Part shown: in pieces, positions 1 to 7,820 of the stretch | Position numbering within the stretch: position 1 is the first letter of the stretch | Layout of the letters: each line of letters starts with the position of its first letter | Source: Flavobacteriales bacterium UBA979 | Lineage (GTDB): Bacteria; Bacteroidota; Bacteroidia; Flavobacteriales_D; Sanyastnellaceae | Direction of reading: 5' to 3' | Assembly (NCBI GenBank): GCA_002292325.1 | Contig: DBBR01000022.1 | Location: forward strand, 1 to 23,063 | Length of the DNA stretch: 23,063 nt | Position numbers and translations under genes: made by a program | The notes under the pieces: generated by a model | The model's input: only the letters and a program-made list of their open reading frames with translations | Told to the model about the DNA's origin: nothing | The model's database searches: none

Positions 1-93
1 CGCAAATCGTTTTTCCATCAATTGTTCCTACAATTCCTCGGTTCATGGCGCGAAATTCGACTAAATTCGCGGCGCGAACAACAACCCGATATC

Positions 94-972
94 ATGAGCG
101 TACTTGTAAACAAAAATTCCAAAATCATCGTCCAAGGCTTCACGGGTGGTGAAGGCACATTTCATGCTGGTCAAATGATTGAGTATGGTACGCAGGTGGT
201 AGGCGGTGTTACGCCCGGTAAAGGAGGACAGGAGCACCTGGGAAAGCCCGTATTCAATACGGTCAGCCAGGCGGTAGAGGCGACTGATGCGGATACGAGC
301 ATTATTTTTGTGCCACCAGCTTTTGCGGCTGACGCGATCATGGAGGCTGCAGACGCTGGAATTGCCGTAATCGTCGCCATAACCGAAGGTATACCCGTAT
401 CCGATATGACCAAGGTGAAGGCGTACATCGATCAGCGAGATTGCACGTTAATTGGACCCAATTGCCCGGGAATCATTACCGCAGGAGAGGCCAAGGTGGG
501 CATCATGCCGGGATTCATCTTCAATCCGGGCCGAATCGGCATCGTTTCGAAGTCGGGTACGCTGACCTATGAAGCGGTGGACCAAGTAACCAAGGCGGGA
601 ATGGGCCAATCGACGGCCATCGGAATCGGTGGTGATCCGATCATTGGTACGACGACGTTAGAGGCTGTTCAATTGCTCATGGCGGATGACGAAACCGATG
701 GCATCATCATGATCGGTGAAATTGGCGGCGATCTCGAAATCAAGGCGGCGCGTTGGATCCAAGCGCACGGCACCAAGCCGGTGGTTGGTTTTATCGCTGG
801 GGTTACGGCTCCCAAAGGCCGGACTATGGGCCACGCGGGGGCCATAGTGAGTGGCGAGGAAGAAAGCGCTGAAGCGAAGAAACGTGTGCTTCGTGAATGC
901 GGTGTGCACGTCGTGGATAGCCCAGCGGACATCGGAGAGAAGATGGCCGAAGTCCTGGGCGTTCAAGCCTAA
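94..972 (+). CDS. sucD: Succinyl-CoA synthetase (ADP/GDP-forming) alpha subunit
   Basis: This is the alpha subunit of the TCA-cycle enzyme that interconverts succinyl-CoA and succinate with formation of ATP or GTP. The frame stays open 24 codons upstream, but that stretch has no family similarity. The ATG at 94 gives [10 protein letters not shown], the expected short lead into the CoA-binding Rossmann domain (about residues 8-125, with [11 protein letters not shown] and VTPGKGG). The ligase domain follows, with SKSGTLTYE near 152-160 and the phosphohistidine motif [10 protein letters not shown], whose His is residue 247, matching His246 of the E. coli protein. The product is 292 residues, normal for the family. 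The partner gene sucC is not visible; the 93 bases upstream show no coding sequence I recognise, only a weak -7-like TAAATTCG at 62-69. The stop codon directly abuts the stop of the convergent gene, so there is no room for a terminator between them. Confidence 0.97.
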   Translation: MSVLVNKNSKIIVQGFTGGEGTFHAGQMIEYGTQVVGGVTPGKGGQEHLGKPVFNTVSQAVEATDADTSIIFVPPAFAADAIMEAADAGIAVIVAITEGIPVSDMTKVKAYIDQRDCTLIGPNCPGIITAGEAKVGIMPGFIFNPGRIGIVSKSGTLTYEAVDQVTKAGMGQSTAIGIGGDPIIGTTTLEAVQLLMADDETDGIIMIGEIGGDLEIKAARWIQAHGTKPVVGFIAGVTAPKGRTMGHAGAIVSGEEESAEAKKRVLRECGVHVVDSPADIGEKMAEVLGVQA

Positions 973-2382
973 TCAGAGCATTCGGTTGACCGGATGGGGA
1001 ACGGCTTGCTTCCACCGACCGTTGGTCAAATCAGGTATGTCCATGCGCGCTGAACCGGCGGCTACGGACGCCTCAGAGAGGGCTCCGACCAACGACCACA
1101 GTGCTCCATCATAGACATTCAGGTCCAATGACTCGCCCTTGTTCAGGCAACGAATTAGCCGGTACATCATCACGAAGTCCATGCCTCCGTGGCCCTGTGG
1201 ATGATCTGCTACAAGTTTTTGCAGGCGAGTCCACAACGGGTGCTCATACCGGTCTTGGTACTCCGCTTTTTCGGCATCCTCCAACCAACGGTGACCACCC
1301 CAATCGGGTCCGTGATCGACGTACAGCCTTGAGGGATAACCGTAGTGCGTGGCTTTCGACCCGACGACTTTATCCAATCGATTGTAAGGCCGTCCGCTGT
1401 GCACATCAAATTGAAGCATGATAGAGCGGCCTTTGGCGGTGCCAATCAACGTGGTGTTCACATCGCCACAAACGACCTCGGAGGCCATTTTTCGCAATTT
1501 CCGATCATCCGAGTTGGCCAACGCCTCCGAAAGCGCAGCTTCTCGGGAACTCATGGAGGTCAAATGCGTGAGGGTGTCCCCGCGTAGAATATCGAAGTAC
1601 ATGCAGACAGGTCCCAGGCCATGTGTGGTGTATAAGTTGCCATTTCGCTGCAGGTGGTGTTTCAGGCGCCAACGGTCTTCGTAATAAGTGGGGTCAATCA
1701 TCAATTGACGCAAGTCGTGCAGGTAGGCACATTCTGCATGCGTTAGGGTGCCGAACACGCCATCCTCGATCATTTTCAAAATCCACAATTCTTCGCGGTT
1801 GTAGCAGCAATTTTCAAGCATGATGCAATGCTGGCCGGTGGCCTCTGCAGTTCGAACGAGTTCAACGGTATCCTCTGGCGTATAGGCGATAGGCACTTCA
1901 GAAGCGGCATGCAATCCATTGTTCATGGCGAACAAGGCCATGGGGGTGTGGAGTTCCCAAGGCGTGCAGATTAAAGCCAAATCGGCCACATCTGTGCGCA
2001 TTGCTTCTTGCCAAGCGTCGTCGGATCCTGTGAAAATTGCGGGTGCAAGGGATTGAAATTCGCCAATCTGCGCCTGAGCTTTGCGGACCTTATCGGGATT
2101 GATGTCGGAAATGGCTGTAATTTCTGCATGGCCCTCCTGGACCAGCCAATGGAGCATCTCGATCAGGCTCTGCCCCCGATTGCCCAACCCAAAGAGGGCA
2201 ATTCGTACCTTTTCGAGAGGAGCTGATTTCAAATCAAAGGCACCACCTGTGAGGCCGGCTGTTCGAATTTTTGAATTCAATGCTTCCGAAGGGGTCAGCG
2301 GAGCTGGTGATTTAGAGAAGGAACTGAGGGCACCGCCAATCCCAAGTAGGCTGCCAAATCGAAGGAAGTCTTTTCTGCGCAT
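973..2382 (-). CDS. Secreted Gfo/Idh/MocA oxidoreductase-fold enzyme, GH109-like (alpha-N-acetylgalactosaminidase family)
   Basis: The 469-residue protein begins MRRKDFLRFG followed by a hydrophobic stretch, a twin-arginine (Tat) signal that suggests export folded with its cofactor. A Rossmann domain starts near residue 58 with the nucleotide-binding GLGNRG (65-70). The usual catalytic EKP of Gfo/Idh/MocA dehydrogenases is EVP here (162-164). The C-terminal half carries the GH109 hallmarks YTTHGLGPV (251-259) and GHGGMDF (397-403), plus a conserved VYDGALWS block (423-430). In characterised GH109 enzymes, NAD-dependent hydrolysis of terminal alpha-GalNAc uses a Tyr and a His in the YxTHG motif; Tyr251 and His254 are the equivalents. 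The family contains enzymes of differing specificity, so the substrate is inferred only. It is the last gene of a folK-kinase-GH109 minus-strand run, 26 bp after the kinase stop, and its stop abuts that of sucD. Confidence 0.87.
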   Translation of the reverse strand: MRRKDFLRFGSLLGIGGALSSFSKSPAPLTPSEALNSKIRTAGLTGGAFDLKSAPLEKVRIALFGLGNRGQSLIEMLHWLVQEGHAEITAISDINPDKVRKAQAQIGEFQSLAPAIFTGSDDAWQEAMRTDVADLALICTPWELHTPMALFAMNNGLHAASEVPIAYTPEDTVELVRTAEATGQHCIMLENCCYNREELWILKMIEDGVFGTLTHAECAYLHDLRQLMIDPTYYEDRWRLKHHLQRNGNLYTTHGLGPVCMYFDILRGDTLTHLTSMSSREAALSEALANSDDRKLRKMASEVVCGDVNTTLIGTAKGRSIMLQFDVHSGRPYNRLDKVVGSKATHYGYPSRLYVDHGPDWGGHRWLEDAEKAEYQDRYEHPLWTRLQKLVADHPQGHGGMDFVMMYRLIRCLNKGESLDLNVYDGALWSLVGALSEASVAAGSARMDIPDLTNGRWKQAVPHPVNRML

Positions 2383-2408
2383 GAACGCAAGATAGGAAAG
2401 TACTTACG

Positions 2409-3047
2409 TTAGACCTTGAGGTTGTAAACACCCGGTTTCCGAGGAGTCAACACCAATTCGGCCAACTTTTCTGCATCGCCGGATTGCTTGACAAAATCAA
2501 GTCTGGACGTATCAATCCAGAGGATACGTGATCCCCGAGCATACCGGTAATGTCGCTGGTAGTGGTATGCGATTTTATCCAAGTATTCTTGGGGCATATC
2601 CTGCTCGTACGATCGACCACGCTGCTCAATTTGAGCCCGGATTTTCTCGGCGTTGGGGTCGAGAATGGCCACCACCTCGGGTTTTGCAATTTGCGCATCC
2701 ATCAGCTTGAACATCGTCTGAAAAAGCTTGAATTCCTCTGCGGGTAAATTCGCCTTAGCGAAGATCAAGCTCTTGACAAAACTGTAATCAGCGATAAGGA
2801 GCTGCCGAAATAAGTTGCGCGACCCAAGTCGTTCACGTAGTTGCCGATACCGGTCACTGACGAAAGCCAACTCAACGCTCAGAGCGAATCGTTCGGGATC
2901 GGAATAGAATTTCTCGAGGAATGGATTTTCCTGAAACTGTTCAAGCATGACTTGGCCTCCCACCGCATCCGCCAGCCAGGTCGCAAAGGTTGTTTTACCA
3001 GCGCCAATGTTGCCCTCGATGGCGATGTATGCATAAGGTGATTTCAA
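2409..3047 (-). CDS. Deoxynucleoside kinase (deoxyadenosine/deoxyguanosine kinase-type)
   Basis: This cytosolic salvage enzyme is predicted to phosphorylate deoxynucleosides to monophosphates. Using the TTG at 3047 the protein is 212 residues and begins MKSPYAYIAIEGNIGAGKTT, with the P-loop GNIGAGKTT at 12-20. The family block NPFLEKFY is followed by a helix ending SDRYRQL, which carries the base-binding residues. The erythritol-like DRS motif appears as ADYSFVKSLIFA, a form common in Bacteroidota. The lid RGRSYEQDM is present. An upstream TTG at 3089 is possible but adds 14 residues without family similarity. The 3047 start forms a TTGA overlap with the folK stop (3044-3046), implying translational coupling. 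I see no ATG in a suitable place. The exact base preference (dA, dG or broader) cannot be read from the sequence. Confidence 0.88.
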   Translation of the reverse strand: MKSPYAYIAIEGNIGAGKTTFATWLADAVGGQVMLEQFQENPFLEKFYSDPERFALSVELAFVSDRYRQLRERLGSRNLFRQLLIADYSFVKSLIFAKANLPAEEFKLFQTMFKLMDAQIAKPEVVAILDPNAEKIRAQIEQRGRSYEQDMPQEYLDKIAYHYQRHYRYARGSRILWIDTSRLDFVKQSGDAEKLAELVLTPRKPGVYNLKV

Positions 3048-3550
3048 CGGATTGGATTTAATTTTTCCAACGGTGAATGGTCGGGGCAAGTTCGCAATAA
3101 ATCCTTGATGGTTGGTCCTTTTGACTGCAAGCGCAGGTCAGGGGCCAATTCGCACAGTGGTTCTAACACAAACCGCCGCTCTTCAATCCTCGGATGAGGC
3201 AAAGTCAATTCAGGTTCATTCATTGTTACGCCCTCTATGACCAGCATGTCCAGGTCAATGGTGCGTGATTGGTATCCGGTTCCTTCAGGGTTGCGGATCC
3301 GTCCAAGATCCTGCTCAATCGCCAACAAGTCTTGCATTACTTCGAGGGGAGGCTTGTCCAATTGGAAGCAAGCCACCTGATTGATGAAATCAGGATTTCC
3401 TTTCTCCATGCCCCAAGGTGGCGTTGCGAATCGGCTGGATAATACCGGTTCCTCTCCCCATCGGGCCCGCATTTTGTTCAGCGCATCGTCCAAGAATCCG
3501 TGTCGGTTTCCAAGGTTGCTTCCCATTCCAATGTAGTGCGCACGTGGCAT
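3044..3550 (-). CDS. folK: 2-amino-4-hydroxy-6-hydroxymethyldihydropteridine pyrophosphokinase (HPPK)
   Basis: HPPK transfers pyrophosphate from ATP to hydroxymethyl-dihydropterin, the step before dihydropteroate synthesis in folate biosynthesis. The 168-residue product begins MPRAHYIGMGSNLGNR, the HPPK signature. It has the substrate-loop segment SSRFATPPWG and FINQVACFQL, then the Mg/ATP motif SRTIDLDML and the C-terminal LPHPRIEERRFVLEPL. In the segment before the metal-binding aspartates the common Trp is replaced (GTGYQSRTID), a variation I take as tolerable. The length is normal. It is the first gene of the minus-strand run; its TGA overlaps the TTG start of the deoxynucleoside kinase. 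The 144-bp gap to the divergent sppA should hold both promoters, but I could not assign a good TTG-N19-TAnnTTTG pair on either strand. Confidence 0.95.
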   Translation of the reverse strand: MPRAHYIGMGSNLGNRHGFLDDALNKMRARWGEEPVLSSRFATPPWGMEKGNPDFINQVACFQLDKPPLEVMQDLLAIEQDLGRIRNPEGTGYQSRTIDLDMLVIEGVTMNEPELTLPHPRIEERRFVLEPLCELAPDLRLQSKGPTIKDLLRTCPDHSPLEKLNPIR

Positions 3551-3694
3551 CCGGCAAAATTGGTTAAAAACCCTTTCAACACGGCACGGTAATAGGTACT
3601 TTTACTGAAATATTTCTTTTACTTTACTCCGTGTCACAATGCAAGGTCAATCGAAGTAGAGAGAACGCACAACACTAAATCCCCGAACTTTCTC

Positions 3695-5572
3695 ATGTCC
3701 TTTTTCAAAAATATTGCGTCCTCTTGTTTAGGAGCCTCCGTTGCGATCTTGGTTGCGGGTTCCCTTTTGATTTTTATTTTCGTGGGAGCCCTCATTGGAG
3801 GCCTTGCCGAGGCTTTTTCATTCTCCATGGAGGAAGAGCAAATTGTCGTAAGTAAAGCCAATACGGTCATCCAGATCGATATGTCGACTCCTATTGCCGA
3901 GCGTTCCAGCAATGAGGCAAGTTTCTCTCTCAATGGTTTTGATTCCAATTCAACCATGGGGTTGCGGGATTTTCAACGCGCCATCCAAGACGCGGCGATG
4001 GACGATGACGTAGAAGGGTTGTACCTCAACATGGAAAGTGCGCCAGTGGCCCCATCCACTTTGGCGGATTTGCGCGAGGCCTTGGTGGAATTTAAGTCTT
4101 CAGGAAAATGGGTGGTTGGCTGGAGTGAAGGGATGACAATGGGGGGGTTGTACCTCGCTTCCGTCGCCGATGAGTTGTACTTGCACCCCAATGGGTATTC
4201 CGATATCAGTGGCATGCGATTGCAGACCACTTATTACAAGGGCATGCTCGAGAAGCTTGGTGTAGGGATGACGGTGCTCCGAGGACCCGATAACGAGTAC
4301 AAGAGTGCTGTAGAACCGTTTACCCGGACCAGCATGAGTGAGTCAAACAAGGAGCAATTGACGGCACTGCTCGAAGACATCTGGGGCGAAGTACGGGATG
4401 GCATCGCCGAAGGCCGTGATATCGAATCCCAACAACTGGATGAAATTGCTGAAAACCTGTCTTTGCGAACTGCAGAGGATGGAGTGGAATCGGAATTATT
4501 CGATGGTTTACTCTACGAGGACGAATTAAAAGAACGCCTGAAAGAGAAGTTGGGTGGAGAGGAGCCGGTGTTTGTTTCCATCAGTGAATACGTGAACCCC
4601 AACCCCATGGAGGGATTGGCGTCTGACTTCGAATTGAGCTTCATGGAAGCTTTCGACCAAGGGGAATATGGAGAAACGGAGGAAGTTGAGCCGTTGGGTG
4701 GACCTTTGGCCGTTATCTATGCGAACGGAGCAATAGAAATGGGAAAAGGCGACAACCAAACCATAGGCTCAGAAACATTGGCAGAAGCGATTCGTTCAGC
4801 ACGATTGGCTCCGGATGTTGAAGCCGTTGTATTGCGGGTCAGCAGTCCCGGTGGATCCGCTTTGGCAAGTGACATCATTTGGCGGGAAACCGAATTGCTG
4901 AAAGAAGCAGGTAAAACCTTCGTAGTCAGCATGGGCGACTATGCAGCTTCTGGGGGATACTATATCAGTGCGGGAGCTGAGCGCATCTTTGCGAGCCCAA
5001 ATACGATCACGGGTTCCATTGGAGTCTTTGGAATGCTGCCATATGCAACCGAATTGTTGGAAGATAAAATGGGATTGGCCTACGACGATGTGCGAACGCA
5101 TTCCCATGCAGGGATGGGCTTGGAAGCCCAATTGGATGAGGTGCAAATGGAAGCGATGAATGCGTCCATCACAGATATCTATGGAGACTTTGTGCAAATC
5201 GTCGCGGATGGTCGCGGGATGAGCTATGATGCTGTGGACGCCATTGCACGCGGCCGGGTATGGACCGGTCAAGATGCTCTCGGAATCGGATTGGTCGATG
5301 AGCTTGGAAACTTGCAAGATGCCATCGATGCAGCAGCCTCTTTGGCGGGCTTGGATTCTTTGGGTGAAGATGATTTGGTTTTTTTGCCTGAAGCAAAAGA
5401 TCCGTTTGAACAATTTGTAGAGGAGCTTGCGGAAGCAGATTTACTCATGGAAGCGCTCGCGAGCGCAGGAGTTTCCGAGAAGCAATTGAACCATTGGTTG
5501 TCGGTTCGCCGGATGTTGAACTCGGATGATCGAATCCAAGCGCGGCTGCCCTACTTCATCGAGATTCAGTAA
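3695..5572 (+). CDS. sppA: Signal peptide peptidase SppA, long (67K) form
   Basis: This membrane-bound serine protease has a Ser-Lys dyad and degrades signal peptides after their release. The 625-residue protein has one N-terminal membrane segment (about 12-40). Two tandem ClpP-like domains follow. The general base Lys203 sits in the first domain (NEYKSAVEPF) and the nucleophile Ser419 in the second (GDYAASGGYY). This is the same arrangement as Lys209 and Ser409 of the E. coli enzyme, so both catalytic residues are present. RVSSPGGSAL (381-390) and the GSIGVFG block (440-446) are also conserved. The ATG at 3695 is the only start that retains the membrane anchor. The unknown lipoprotein gene starts 9 bp after the stop, so sppA probably heads a three-gene transcript. 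Confidence 0.95.
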   Translation: MSFFKNIASSCLGASVAILVAGSLLIFIFVGALIGGLAEAFSFSMEEEQIVVSKANTVIQIDMSTPIAERSSNEASFSLNGFDSNSTMGLRDFQRAIQDAAMDDDVEGLYLNMESAPVAPSTLADLREALVEFKSSGKWVVGWSEGMTMGGLYLASVADELYLHPNGYSDISGMRLQTTYYKGMLEKLGVGMTVLRGPDNEYKSAVEPFTRTSMSESNKEQLTALLEDIWGEVRDGIAEGRDIESQQLDEIAENLSLRTAEDGVESELFDGLLYEDELKERLKEKLGGEEPVFVSISEYVNPNPMEGLASDFELSFMEAFDQGEYGETEEVEPLGGPLAVIYANGAIEMGKGDNQTIGSETLAEAIRSARLAPDVEAVVLRVSSPGGSALASDIIWRETELLKEAGKTFVVSMGDYAASGGYYISAGAERIFASPNTITGSIGVFGMLPYATELLEDKMGLAYDDVRTHSHAGMGLEAQLDEVQMEAMNASITDIYGDFVQIVADGRGMSYDAVDAIARGRVWTGQDALGIGLVDELGNLQDAIDAAASLAGLDSLGEDDLVFLPEAKDPFEQFVEELAEADLLMEALASAGVSEKQLNHWLSVRRMLNSDDRIQARLPYFIEIQ

Positions 5573-5581
5573 CTTCATCGC

Positions 5582-6034
5582 ATGGCAGGCATCAGGCAAA
5601 CAGGCAGGTGGTTAACGGCGTTGACGGTCTTCACCCTTATGTTCAATGGATGCCAGCAAATTAAGCATATGCCCAATGGGGTCATCGCGGAGGATTCCAT
5701 GCTTTCATCAGAACCGCCACACGAGATGGACTCAGATGCAACGGATGCGTTTGACCTCATTGACGCTGAGGTGGATGGAGATTCTCTGCGGGTCAAGGTG
5801 AGTTACAGTGGAGGCTGTGCCTTGCATGAATTTAAGTTGCTCGCCAATGGTCCTGCACTCAGGAGCATGCCGCCCCAGCAATTGTTGCGCATCGAACATG
5901 CAGCCAATGCGGATCCGTGTCGAGCTCTCATTGAAGAAGTGCGTTCATTTGATTTATCGGCGTTCCAAGCGAGTCCGAGAGGCGTGATGTTGCTTCGCCT
6001 CAATGAATGGGAATTGACGTACACCTATGATTGA
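5582..6034 (+). CDS. Uncharacterised lipoprotein
   Basis: I do not recognise a named family. The 150-residue protein has a short basic N-terminus, a hydrophobic helix (about 10-22) and Cys24 in FNGC, an imperfect but plausible lipobox, so it is probably lipid-anchored in the envelope. The mature part is acidic at first (about 36-65). It then has an alternating, beta-like segment with SYSGGCALHEF (72-82) and a second cysteine at 111 (ADPC); Cys77 and Cys111 could form a disulfide. The C-terminus WELTYTYD is also strand-like, suggesting a compact beta-sandwich. It lies 9 bp after sppA, and its last eight bases overlap the start of the glycosyltransferase, so the three are likely co-transcribed. 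The function is unknown; the context hints only at an envelope role. Confidence 0.8.
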   Translation: MAGIRQTGRWLTALTVFTLMFNGCQQIKHMPNGVIAEDSMLSSEPPHEMDSDATDAFDLIDAEVDGDSLRVKVSYSGGCALHEFKLLANGPALRSMPPQQLLRIEHAANADPCRALIEEVRSFDLSAFQASPRGVMLLRLNEWELTYTYD

Positions 6035-7169
6035 ATCCGGGGTGTTTCTCGGATTGCTTGCAGCACTCAAAATCGCTTGGTCAACGATCATGACCCGTGC
6101 TTTCTTCGCTAAGTCAGGCAATGCGTTCGAAGAAATCAAGGAGGAGTTGAACCCCCGGCTCGTAAGTGTGGTGGTCTGCATCCGTGACGGGGCTCAGGAT
6201 TGGAAGAATCTATGGCATGCACTGTGCAGTCAATCCTACGAAGCTGCCTGGGAATTGATTGTTGTGGATGACGGATCAACCGATGAGACCCCCACGTTGC
6301 TCTTGGAAACTGTCGAGTTGGAGTCCTCGATTCCGATCCGCGTCATTCGGTTGGATGGCACTTCACCCGGAAAAAAAGAAGCACTCCTTTGTGGGGTAAA
6401 AGCGGCCCGTGGTGACTGGTTGTTGTTTACAGATGTCGATTGCATACCCGCTAGTTCCCGGTGGATAGAATGCATGATAACTCCCGCTGCGCAAGGAGCA
6501 GATACCGTGCTGGGCATCAGTTGGCCCCGTGCTGAAAAGCCTCGCAACATGCTGAGTAACCTTCAAGTGTTGGATGCCATTATGGTCGCACGGTCTTACA
6601 TCGGTTGGGCCCACAGGGGGCATCCTTACATGGGGGTTGGACGAAATTGGTCCGTCCGAAAATCACGATTTCCTGAAACTGCTGGCCCGGAGGGTTTGGC
6701 ATCGGGTGACGATGATTTGGCGGTCCAAGCTTTGGTTGGGGCGGGTGGGCTCAATTTTGCCACTGTGGTCGATCGGGCGGGACAATCCGACACACGTCTT
6801 CCCGCTACGTGGACAGGATGGGCACGACAGAAGCGACGGCATTGGACGACCGCGCCACACTACAGTTCCGGGGACCAATGGCGATTGCTTGTGCCAAAGT
6901 TGATCAATGCAGCGATGGTCGCCCTCGCTCTGGGAGTCTTGATTCAAGGAATTCAGGGTGGGGTTTTGCACAATGCGCTATGGATTATCGGTTGCTCATT
7001 TGGGTGTTCCTGGTTGGTTGAGGTGCGTAACTTTCGGTCAATCACCAAAGCTTGCCAAACCCCAATTTCCTGGTGGAATTGTGGATGGTTCTTACCGTTG
7101 TGGTCTGTGTGGGTAGTTTGCACTGCCGCGATCACAACGATCAGGCACCCCAATCGGGCTGACTGGTAA
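6027..7169 (+). CDS. Membrane-anchored family 2 glycosyltransferase
   Basis: This is predicted to be an inner-membrane glycosyltransferase with a GT-A fold that uses a nucleotide sugar. The 380-residue protein has an N-terminal hydrophobic segment (about 5-22). The GT2 core follows: VSVVVCIRDG (46-55), VVDDGSTDETPT (79-90) and the metal-binding TDVDC (135-139). An SGDDDLA block at 226-232 fits the acceptor-site acidic motif. QKRRHW (268-273) resembles the Q-x-x-R-W motif of processive and membrane GT2 enzymes. Two or three hydrophobic segments close the protein (about 290-330 and 350-372). The start ATG lies inside the lipoprotein stop region. Sugar and acceptor cannot be predicted. Polysaccharide or glycolipid synthesis is the general expectation for this architecture. 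Confidence 0.88.
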   Translation: MIESGVFLGLLAALKIAWSTIMTRAFFAKSGNAFEEIKEELNPRLVSVVVCIRDGAQDWKNLWHALCSQSYEAAWELIVVDDGSTDETPTLLLETVELESSIPIRVIRLDGTSPGKKEALLCGVKAARGDWLLFTDVDCIPASSRWIECMITPAAQGADTVLGISWPRAEKPRNMLSNLQVLDAIMVARSYIGWAHRGHPYMGVGRNWSVRKSRFPETAGPEGLASGDDDLAVQALVGAGGLNFATVVDRAGQSDTRLPATWTGWARQKRRHWTTAPHYSSGDQWRLLVPKLINAAMVALALGVLIQGIQGGVLHNALWIIGCSFGCSWLVEVRNFRSITKACQTPISWWNCGWFLPLWSVWVVCTAAITTIRHPNRADW

Positions 7170-7211
7170 GCGGAGGGATGTTGCCAAAACCAATGACTGC
7201 CTGTTGAACCC

Positions 7212-7820
7212 ATGGAAGTGAATCCCAATCTCTCAGACAAAGCGCGCTATGACTATGCGCTCGTGCTGCGTGCGACCAAGGAAAATGATCAACGTGCCTA
7301 CGGTGAGCTCATGGAGCGCTATCGGGATTCGATTTTTCATATGATCAATAAAATGGTTTTTAGTTCGGACGATGCCGATGACTTGACCATGGAGACTTTC
7401 ACGAAAGCGTTCGAAAAATTAGGTCAGTACACCCCAGCGTTTGCCTTTTCAACGTGGCTATTCAAGATTGGGTCGAATCACACCATTGACTTCATTCGGA
7501 AGAAACGCTTGAACGCGCTTTCCTTGGATCAAGGATTTCGAAATGAAGACGGAGATTCAATGGAAATACACATTGCAGACAGCAAACTTGATCCCATTCA
7601 GGCGCTTGAGAAGAAGGAGCGGATCGAATTGCTGCGTGATGTCGTGAGCAAGATGAAACCCAAGTACAAGGAACTGGTGGAGTTGCGTTATTTCGAAGAG
7701 AAAAGCTACGATGAGATTTCTGTTGAGTTGGATCGGTCGCTCGGAACGGTCAAAGCCCAATTGCACCGCGCGCGGGAAGCATTGGAATCCATTTTGGGTC
7801 AAGTCCGCGAAACCATTTAA
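7212..7820 (+). CDS. RNA polymerase sigma factor, ECF type (sigma-70 family)
   Basis: The 202-residue protein contains only sigma regions 2 and 4, the ECF layout. Region 2 (about 25-100) includes DADDLTMETF and FSTWLFKIGSNHTIDFIRKK, which bind core polymerase and the -10 element. A 40-residue linker follows. Region 4 (about 140-190) has the helix-turn-helix YDEISVELDRSLGTVKAQLH, which reads the -35 element. It resembles the RpoE/SigW-like factors that are widespread and often single-copy in Bacteroidota. No anti-sigma gene is adjacent: upstream is the glycosyltransferase (42 bp away) and downstream is rsmG, joined by a TAATG overlap. Control may therefore be transcriptional or by a distant partner. 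The start at 7212 is the only ATG before region 2. Confidence 0.93.
   Translation: MEVNPNLSDKARYDYALVLRATKENDQRAYGELMERYRDSIFHMINKMVFSSDDADDLTMETFTKAFEKLGQYTPAFAFSTWLFKIGSNHTIDFIRKKRLNALSLDQGFRNEDGDSMEIHIADSKLDPIQALEKKERIELLRDVVSKMKPKYKELVELRYFEEKSYDEISVELDRSLGTVKAQLHRAREALESILGQVRETI

Noticed and set aside
49..75. Inverted repeat upstream of sucD (CGCGAA / TTCGCG)
   Set aside because: The arms are only six bases with a mismatched interior; there is not enough to call an operator or riboswitch.
22..93. N-terminal extension of the sucD frame
   Set aside because: The 24 extra residues are unlike any SucD N-terminus, and the ATG at 94 gives the standard start.
3551..3694. Possible promoters in the divergent folK-sppA gap
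   Set aside because: TACTTTTA at 3597 and TACTTTAC at 3620 are imperfect -7 boxes and neither has a TTG at the proper distance.
4796..5413. 205-codon open frame antisense to sppA
   Set aside because: It mirrors a conserved coding strand with catalytic motifs, shows no family features and has no start context; it is a shadow frame.
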